DNA of 9,921 nt from a bacterium. Lineage in GTDB: Bacteria > Sumerlaeota > Sumerlaeia > MVZB01. Below are positions 1 through 4,805 of the stretch, in pieces. Location: the NCBI GenBank assembly GCA_023480605.1, contig JAMCWS010000046.1, forward strand, positions 1 to 9,921, written 5' to 3'. A program made the translations under genes and the position numbers. Numbering within the stretch: position 1 is the first letter of the stretch; every line of letters begins with the position of its first letter. Below the pieces are notes generated by a model. That model saw only the letters and a program-made list of their open reading frames with translations, searched no databases and was not told where the DNA came from.

Positions 1-47
1 AATTTTACCGCTTCGCTGGCCAGCGGGGCCACCGAAGCGGTAAAATT
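1..47. repeat. Long inverted repeat / stem-loop at the window edge
   Basis: Bases 1-15 and 33-47 are perfect reverse complements (outer arm AATTTTACCGCTTCG). After one C-C mismatch (16/32) a further 5 bp pair (17-21 with 27-31), leaving a 5-base loop at 22-26. The structure could fold as one hairpin of 20 pairs. There is no run of T after the right arm (GTTTAGC follows), so a classical intrinsic terminator is not well supported. It lies about 80 bases before the pseudopilin start. It could be the end of an upstream unit, a mobile palindromic repeat, or a 5' leader structure. It may extend to the left of the window. Confidence 0.75.
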
Positions 48-114
48 GTTTAGCAATGAACAGCACGAATAAAGTGGAAGAAGTCGAGGGCGGTTGAACG
101 ATCCTGACAAACAC

Positions 115-123
115 GAGGGGGAG
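115..123 (+). promoter_or_regulatory. Strong purine-rich ribosome binding site
   Basis: GAGGGGGAG lies just ahead of the ATG at 126. It is the only good Shine-Dalgarno match near any candidate start of the pseudopilin gene and is the main argument for starting at 126 rather than at the internal ATG at 270. Confidence 0.55.
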
Positions 124-125
124 AA

Positions 126-929
126 ATGACGAGGAAAACGGTTAAGTGCGCGACTGACGAGCACTTGATGGGAGCACTCTTGGTTGGCGCAGCCCTCGAA
201 CCGATCGACAAATTTACCTTGGATCATCGTTTTGGTGCCGAGGGGCCGAAGTCCTTGTGCCACATTCGGATGAAACATTTCAATTCTTCGTTGCCTATAC
301 CGAGGACAACGCTTCCGCTGCCGCCTGAAGGCGGGAGACCCAGACCAATTGGCTTCACTCTGATCGAACTGCTGATCGTGGTGGCCATCATCGCGATCCT
401 GGCAGCCATCGCGGTGCCCAATTTCCTGGAGGCGCAGACGCGAGCCAAGGTGGCGCGAGTCAAGGCCGACTACCACTCAATCGCCATGGCGATCGAGGCT
501 TATTTTGTCGACGCCAACCATTACCCATGGCTGAACCTGGCGGGCTTCGACGCGCAATACAACCAGATCTCCTACCGGCTGCGGACGCTGACCACGCCGA
601 CGGCTTACCTGTCCACGGTCAGATACGAGGATCCCTTTGTCATCGGCGGGACCATGGGAAATTACACTGACAACCTTCCGCGCACTCAGTATAATTACCG
701 CAACTACGAGTTCGTCGAGTCGGCGCCGCTGCCGGCGGGGTTGAAAATCTGGGTGCTCAACAGCCTGGGGCCGGATCGGGTCAAAAACCAGGGGTTGAAC
801 GTGGAATACTTGGCGCGGGGGATGAGCACGGGCCAGGCGCCGACAGTGATCTACGATCCGACGAACGGGACGGTGAGCGCGGGCGATATCGCGCGCACCG
901 GCGGAGCGACGAGGTACAACAATCCATGA
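126..929 (+). CDS. GspG-like pseudopilin with prepilin N-terminal cleavage/methylation motif
   Basis: This is a type IV pilin-like protein of the type II secretion GspG class. Such proteins are cleaved and methylated by a prepilin peptidase at the inner membrane and assemble into a short periplasmic pseudopilus or pilus. The motif G76|FTLIELLIVVAII is textbook: Gly at -1, Phe at +1 and Glu at +5, followed by a hydrophobic helix of about 20 residues and then AVPNFLEAQTRAKVARVKAD, the usual amphipathic continuation. The C-terminal part is rich in Tyr, Asn and Gly, as in the globular heads of such proteins. The leader is odd: 76 residues from the ATG at 126, against the usual 5-30. An internal ATG at 270 would give 28 residues but has no visible ribosome binding site. 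The stop overlaps the next start as ATGA. The class call is firm; the true N-terminus and exact role (secretion, pilus or other) are not. Confidence 0.88.
   Translation: MTRKTVKCATDEHLMGALLVGAALEPIDKFTLDHRFGAEGPKSLCHIRMKHFNSSLPIPRTTLPLPPEGGRPRPIGFTLIELLIVVAIIAILAAIAVPNFLEAQTRAKVARVKADYHSIAMAIEAYFVDANHYPWLNLAGFDAQYNQISYRLRTLTTPTAYLSTVRYEDPFVIGGTMGNYTDNLPRTQYNYRNYEFVESAPLPAGLKIWVLNSLGPDRVKNQGLNVEYLARGMSTGQAPTVIYDPTNGTVSAGDIARTGGATRYNNP
321..334. repeat. Palindrome CCGCCT-GA-AGGCGG inside the pseudopilin leader
   Basis: Six-base perfect arms flank a GA centre. The read-through encodes PPEGG, just 16 bases ahead of the prepilin cleavage site. It has the look of a small dispersed palindromic element that has been absorbed into the leader. 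It shares its central TGAA with the palindrome at 3850-3865. Confidence 0.55.
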
Positions 930-2257
930 ACATTGAAAAGATAGGATTTGTATGGTCTATAGGAACGATGCCAAAGGTGAAAATGGTGACCATCTGCTGT
1001 GCGTTGTGGTTTTACGGGGCAGCGGGCTGGGGCTGCGACACTCCGGTCCACCAGTATGCACTGGAGAACTGGGTGCCGGATGCCTACGTATTGATGCTGT
1101 TGCACCGCGGGTCATTAACGGGCGAATATAAAGCGCTGGCCGACAACTTGAAAATCAGCAGCGAGTCGGGCCAGATCAATGTCGACTTCATTGCCGTCGA
1201 CGTGGCGTGCACGACGAGTACGCGACAACTGACGCCATTCATCAAAAAATTTGGTGGGGGGCCGTTGCCGCGCATGATGCTGCTGCGGCCGGAGTCCGCG
1301 GAATTGGACGGATTGATCTGGGACGGCCCCCCGAAGGCGGATACGCTGGCGGCGATGCTGGACTCGCCAGCGCGGCGTGAGATCAGCCGGCGGATCATCG
1401 ACCAGAAACACGCCGCAGTCTGGGTGCTGCTGGAGAGCGGGAACCGCGAAACCGATGCCAAGGTGGCATGGACCTTGAGCGAGCAACTCGCCGGGGCGCC
1501 CAAGGTGCTGGCCGAGGCCGGTATGTTGGCCCCGCCCGGCGATGATGCGCTCATGCGGGACGCGGCGACGTCGCCGACGCTGAGCATAAAATTTTCCATG
1601 TTGCGTGTGACGCGCACCGATCCGCGCGAGCGATTCTTCATCAAGATGCTGGAGATGCTGCGCGGTCCTGGCCAACCGGGCGGGAATACGGACCAAAACG
1701 AGCGAGGGGAAGAGACGGCGGATGTGGCGGCGCCAATGGTCGTGCCGATCTTCGCCCGCGGACGAGCCTTGGGCGTCCTCAGCGGCGAAACCATAACCGA
1801 AGATAATATCTTGCAGGGGTGCGCGCTGCTGGCCGGTCCCTGCGCCTGCGAGATCAAAGAACAGAATCCGGGGATCGACATCCTCTTCGCCACTGACTGG
1901 ATGATGGCCTTCGCCGACGGGATTACTGAAGTTGCGGAGATCCCCAGCCTCGCCAGCGTGGCAAAGATGGCGGCGGCGGGGGAGGTGGGCAAAGTGGTCG
2001 GCGCCGCCATAATGGATGCACAGGACACATCAGGCGCGGTGGTCGGCGCGGGGGATACGATAAGAGCGAACGGATCGGACCGACCCGCCCGAGCCGCGGG
2101 CGGGGCGAACCCGCCGATCACGGTGGCCGAACCACGAACGGAAAGGATGGTGGCTTGGGGCCAACGGGAGCTGTTGGTCAGCGGGGCCTGCACTCTGGCG
2201 TGTTTATTGATCGCGGCGGGCGTGGTCGGGGCATGGATCCGAAGGAAAAAAATATGA
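926..2257 (+). CDS. Membrane-anchored extracytoplasmic protein, probable tandem thioredoxin-like folds without CXXC
   Basis: I do not recognise a named family. Residues 20-36 are hydrophobic and end at Cys37 (AAGWGC), which fits a Sec signal peptide. The lipobox is poor, so a lipoprotein is uncertain. Residues 416-438 form a membrane helix followed by RRKKI, so the bulk should sit outside the cytoplasm. Residues 52-150 read like a thioredoxin fold: strand YVLMLLHRG (54-62), helix, strand VDFIAVDVAC ending at Cys95, then LPRMMLL (114-120) in the place of the cis-Pro strand. The CXXC position holds HRGS. A similar strand starts at 163, and MVVPIFARGRAL (271-282) resembles the second half of another such fold. 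It leads to C299-x6-C306-x-C308. Residues 340-410 are low-complexity (Ala/Gly). The start at 926 is chosen for the ATGA overlap and GAGGT 10 bases upstream; ATG at 968 or 983 would also leave a signal peptide. Fold and role are inferred. Confidence 0.75.
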   Translation: MNIEKIGFVWSIGTMPKVKMVTICCALWFYGAAGWGCDTPVHQYALENWVPDAYVLMLLHRGSLTGEYKALADNLKISSESGQINVDFIAVDVACTTSTRQLTPFIKKFGGGPLPRMMLLRPESAELDGLIWDGPPKADTLAAMLDSPARREISRRIIDQKHAAVWVLLESGNRETDAKVAWTLSEQLAGAPKVLAEAGMLAPPGDDALMRDAATSPTLSIKFSMLRVTRTDPRERFFIKMLEMLRGPGQPGGNTDQNERGEETADVAAPMVVPIFARGRALGVLSGETITEDNILQGCALLAGPCACEIKEQNPGIDILFATDWMMAFADGITEVAEIPSLASVAKMAAAGEVGKVVGAAIMDAQDTSGAVVGAGDTIRANGSDRPARAAGGANPPITVAEPRTERMVAWGQRELLVSGACTLACLLIAAGVVGAWIRRKKI

Positions 2258-2286
2258 CTTCCTATCCTGCACTTAAAATCAGTTGC

Positions 2287-2347
2287 CTCGTTCTTTTCGG
2301 ATTCTTTTGGCCTTTTCGGTCCTTTCGACTCCTTACGCCCTTTTCCC
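2287..2347 (+). repeat. Periodic pyrimidine-rich tract (CTTTTCGG-like units)
   Basis: This is a run of degenerate units of about 8-10 bases, on the pattern CTTTTCGG / CTTTTGG / CTTTTCGG / CTTTCGA / CTTACGC / CTTTTCCC. It fills most of the 113-base gap between the anchored thioredoxin-like gene and the permease gene and ends a few bases ahead of the ribosome binding site. A tract of similar style lies in the next intergenic gap, at 3791-3831. Its function is unknown. Confidence 0.55.
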
Positions 2348-2353
2348 AAAAAT

Positions 2354-2360
2354 AGGAGGT
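2354..2360 (+). promoter_or_regulatory. Consensus Shine-Dalgarno site AGGAGGT
   Basis: A full AGGAGGT lies 10 bases before the ATG at 2371. This is the strongest ribosome binding site in the window. It fixes the permease start and suggests independent, efficient initiation on that gene. Confidence 0.8.
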
Positions 2361-2370
2361 CGAACGCCTG

Positions 2371-3639
2371 ATGAAATTGGGCACGCTGATGGTTCGTGAA
2401 TTGCTCCACCGTAAGGTGAACGCGCTGGCCGGGATTCTGGCCATGGCCGCCGCGGCGGGGGCCTGTGCCGGCGTGGTGCTATTGCTGCGGGTTTTCGACG
2501 CCCAGACCGAGCGGCTTTTGGCCTCACGGCGTACGGCCAGCGCCAAAGCCTGGGCCATCTTCCAGGACGAGATGCGCAAGGACATGCTGCGCCTTGGCTT
2601 CAACCTGATGATCCTTAACCGGGAACAGAATCTATCGACTCCCGACGAACAAACCAAGACGATGCCGGAGGAATACGGCGCCAAGTTGGCCGCGGCCAAG
2701 TTGGCCGAGATCAACCACATTGTGCCGTTTCTGCAACGAAAATTATGGTGGCCGGAAAAATCCCGTTGGATCACGCTGGTGGGAACCACCGGCGACGCCT
2801 ACATCAAGGCCTTCGGCAAGCAGACGCCGATGGTCCAGGCCGTGGCGCCGGGCAAGGCGGTTCCGGGCTACGCGATCCACAAGGGGCTAGGGTTGGTGCC
2901 GGGGCAGAAGATCGCATTAGGCGGGTGGACGTTCGAGGTGGCGCGCGGATTGGAGCAGCGCGGTTTTGAAGAGGACGAGATGATTTACATCGACCTACGG
3001 ACGGCTCAGGATATGCTAAAGCTGCCGGGCAAAATCAACGGCATCTTAGCCGTCAACTGCGTCTGCGTCGGACCGGAGGCGCTGCTGACGATCCGCAAGC
3101 GTGTCGAGGCGCTGCTGCCGGGGACACGCGTCATTGAGCACAACAGTAAGCTGGTGACGCGGGCCGAGGTACGCGGCAAGGCGGCTAAGGAGGCCGATGC
3201 CGAACTGGCGCGTCAGGAGCGACTGCGTACCGAGTTGCGCGCCGGGCGCGTAACGGCCGGGACGACGTTGATCCCACTGGTGGCGCTGGCGGCGGCCTTT
3301 GTGCTGGGCGTGCTGACGTGGGAAAACGTCGGGCGGCGGCGGCTGGAGATCGGCATCCTGCGCGCGTTGGGCTTCACGGCGCGGCGCATCCAGGCCCTCT
3401 TCCTGGCCAAGGCGATGGCGATCGGCCTGGTCGGCGCCGCGGCCGGCTATGGCGCGGCCGTCGTTGCGGTCAAGTTGTGGTTGGCGACGGGCGAACCATG
3501 GGAAATGTTCGTCGAGCCGCTCCTGCCGGCGCTCCTGCTGGGTGGCTCGCTGGTGCTGGCCGCGGCGGCCAGTTGGATTCCCGCGCAACTGGCCGCCGGA
3601 GTCGATCCGGCAATGGTGCTGTTGCAGGAAGGAGGTTAG
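2371..3639 (+). CDS. FtsX/MacB-type ABC transporter permease
   Basis: This is the inner-membrane permease subunit of a MacB/LolCDE-type (type VII) ABC system. These systems use cytoplasmic ATP hydrolysis to drive conformational changes in a periplasmic domain rather than to run a through-membrane channel. The topology fits: one N-terminal membrane helix (about 17-40), a large extracytoplasmic domain (about 42-290), then three helices (about 296-317, 343-372 and 381-407). The FtsX signature is clear after the second helix: GRRRLEIGILRALGF begins at residue 321 and is followed by the helix-rich KAMAIGLVGAAAGYG. The C-terminus GVDPAMVLLQ is typical. A charged, probably helical stretch (about 265-290) precedes the second helix and could form the stalk seen in this family. 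Length (422 residues) is normal for LolC/E-like permeases. The ATPase follows after 275 bases. Substrate unknown. Confidence 0.9.
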   Translation: MKLGTLMVRELLHRKVNALAGILAMAAAAGACAGVVLLLRVFDAQTERLLASRRTASAKAWAIFQDEMRKDMLRLGFNLMILNREQNLSTPDEQTKTMPEEYGAKLAAAKLAEINHIVPFLQRKLWWPEKSRWITLVGTTGDAYIKAFGKQTPMVQAVAPGKAVPGYAIHKGLGLVPGQKIALGGWTFEVARGLEQRGFEEDEMIYIDLRTAQDMLKLPGKINGILAVNCVCVGPEALLTIRKRVEALLPGTRVIEHNSKLVTRAEVRGKAAKEADAELARQERLRTELRAGRVTAGTTLIPLVALAAAFVLGVLTWENVGRRRLEIGILRALGFTARRIQALFLAKAMAIGLVGAAAGYGAAVVAVKLWLATGEPWEMFVEPLLPALLLGGSLVLAAAASWIPAQLAAGVDPAMVLLQEGG

Positions 3640-3790
3640 TTGTCAGTCGTCATTTATCGATCGTTTGTTGTTTAACGTGTTGTTTGTAGTTCCGGCTTCA
3701 ACCGGTCGTATTCATCATACTATCGGTTGGTTTCTTGTTTTCCCGCGGTGATTTCGCGCGGAATATGAGTGAACTCAATAATATCCATTT

Positions 3791-3831
3791 TTTTCTTCGC
3801 AGCTCTTTGCGCCTTCTTTGCGGTTCTATGT
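3791..3831 (+). repeat. Periodic pyrimidine-rich tract (CTTTGCG-like units)
   Basis: Units on the pattern TTCTTCGCAGC / TCTTTGCGCCT / TCTTTGCGGT / TCTATGTG recur every 10-11 bases in the gap between the permease and ATPase genes. The tract is on the same strand as, and similar in style to, the one at 2287-2347. Translation on the other strand gives basic low-complexity sequence with no sign of a real protein. It looks like a dispersed intergenic repeat; its role is unknown. Confidence 0.5.
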
Positions 3832-3849
3832 GTAACGTTTTTTGGGATA

Positions 3850-3865
3850 TCAAGCTGAAGCTTGA
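3850..3865. repeat. Perfect palindrome TCAAGCT-GA-AGCTTGA
   Basis: Seven-base perfect arms flank a GA centre, 49 bases before the ATPase start. The two-base spacer is too tight for a good RNA hairpin but suits a dimeric DNA-binding protein, so an operator is possible. It could equally be part of a dispersed repeat together with the adjoining pyrimidine tract. Confidence 0.5.
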
Positions 3866-3914
3866 ACTCCAAACGGAGCAATCGTAATCGGAAATCATCT
3901 GATGGGATCGACAA

Positions 3915-4571
3915 ATGCTTCGCGCTGAGAGTTTGTGCAAAACTTACGGCCGTGGGGCCAAGGCGGTCCGGGCATTGAGCGAGGTCTCGCTGAGCGTGGA
4001 TGCCGGCCAGTTCGTGTTGGTACGCGGGGCCAGCGGTTGCGGTAAAACGACGCTGCTGCTGACGCTGGGAGCGATGCTCGCGCCCGACAGCGGCCGGGTG
4101 GAGGTGGGTGGAACCGATCCCTACACGCTGAACGATGAAGCGCGGGCGGGTTTCCGCGCCACGCGGTTGGGATTCGTATTTCAGCAATTCTACCTGATTC
4201 CATACTTGAATGTGCGCGAGAACGTGGCCTGTGCCGCAGTGAAGGGAACCAACGGCGGCGGCGACGGACGCGTCGAGGAGCTGATCGCGCGTTTCGGACT
4301 GGAGGGGCGGCTAGAGCACCGGCCGGCCGAGTTGTCCACTGGCGAAAAGCAGCGTGTGGCGCTAGCGCGGGCGCTGCTCAACCGGCCGCGGTTGGTGCTG
4401 GCCGACGAGCCGACCGGCAACCTGGATGAGGCCAACGCGCAAACAGTAGTCAAGGCGCTCAAGGACTACGCGCGCGAGGACGGCGCCGCCGTGTTGATGG
4501 TCACGCACGATCCCAGATGGGAAGCCGCGGCCGACCGCATCGTGTGCATGGAATATGGGCGCGTGCTGTAA
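3915..4571 (+). CDS. LolD/MacB-type ABC transporter ATP-binding protein
   Basis: This is the cytoplasmic ATPase that would pair with the permease at 2371-3639. All nucleotide-binding motifs are intact: Walker A GASGCGKTT (38-46), Q-loop VFQQF with Gln90, ABC signature LSTGEKQRVALARAL (140-154), Walker B VLADE with Glu165, D-loop GNLD (168-171) and switch His198 in VTHD. The run DEPTGNLD and the short total length (218 residues, no extra domain) place it in the LolD/MacB/FtsE class. The start MLRAESLCKTYG matches the usual opening beta strand of the family. The ribosome binding site is weak (GGGA about 8 bases upstream). It does not overlap the permease gene; the 275-base spacer, with a pyrimidine tract and a palindrome, could carry its own expression signals. 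Substrate cannot be read from the sequence. Confidence 0.94.
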   Translation: MLRAESLCKTYGRGAKAVRALSEVSLSVDAGQFVLVRGASGCGKTTLLLTLGAMLAPDSGRVEVGGTDPYTLNDEARAGFRATRLGFVFQQFYLIPYLNVRENVACAAVKGTNGGGDGRVEELIARFGLEGRLEHRPAELSTGEKQRVALARALLNRPRLVLADEPTGNLDEANAQTVVKALKDYAREDGAAVLMVTHDPRWEAAADRIVCMEYGRVL

Positions 4572-4715
4572 ATAGTCGACGATTCTATAAGAGCAGTTCG
4601 GAAAAAGACTTGATCAAACCCGCTTTCATAGTAGCATCGACGAATTGGCCGCACATATTAGCGAGACCGGGCATAACGGAAGGACGGCTCTTTTGGAATT
4701 CACCCAACCACAAAG

Positions 4716-4734
4716 ATGATTCCGCCAGAATCAT
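4716..4734. promoter_or_regulatory. Perfect hairpin ATGATTC-CGCCA-GAATCAT
   Basis: Seven perfect pairs flank a 5-base loop, about 70 bases before the beta-propeller gene and 145 bases after the ATPase gene. A G-T pair (4715/4735) can extend it. No T-run follows on the + strand, so it is more likely an operator-like dyad or 5' leader structure than a terminator. The rest of the 4572-4805 gap shows nothing I can name. Confidence 0.4.
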
Positions 4735-4793
4735 TGGACGATGAGAACGGTCGGTGCGCGTCAATCCGTCGTGGGTGGCGCGTTCCATCAATC

Positions 4794-4801
4794 GAGAAGG
4801 G
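4794..4801 (+). promoter_or_regulatory. Ribosome binding site GAGAAGGG
   Basis: This purine-rich site lies 4 bases before ATG 4806 and 7 before ATG 4809. It selects this pair of starts over the in-frame ATG at 4716, whose extra 30 residues would bury the signal peptide. Confidence 0.6.
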
Positions 4802-4805
4802 TACG

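Noticed and set aside
1..60. Integron attC site suggested by the long hairpin followed by GTTTAGC
   Set aside because: The core GTTRRRY is not matched (T at the fourth position), there is no paired RYYYAAC on the left, and no integrase or cassette pattern is present.
1084..2409. A 441-codon open frame on the - strand antisense to the thioredoxin-like gene
   Set aside because: It is a GC-driven shadow: it spans a well-formed + strand gene with signal peptide and anchor, has low-complexity Ser/Ala/Pro/Arg composition, and reads through the pyrimidine tract as a Lys/Arg run.
3698..3940. A short - strand open frame in the permease-ATPase gap
   Set aside because: Its translation is basic and low-complexity because it reads the pyrimidine tract backwards. 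It has no ribosome binding site or recognisable domain.
4610..4637. Sigma-70-like promoter in the gap before the propeller gene (TTGATC, 16-base spacer, TAGCAT)
   Set aside because: Both boxes match four of six bases; this is suggestive but too weak to annotate without transcript data.
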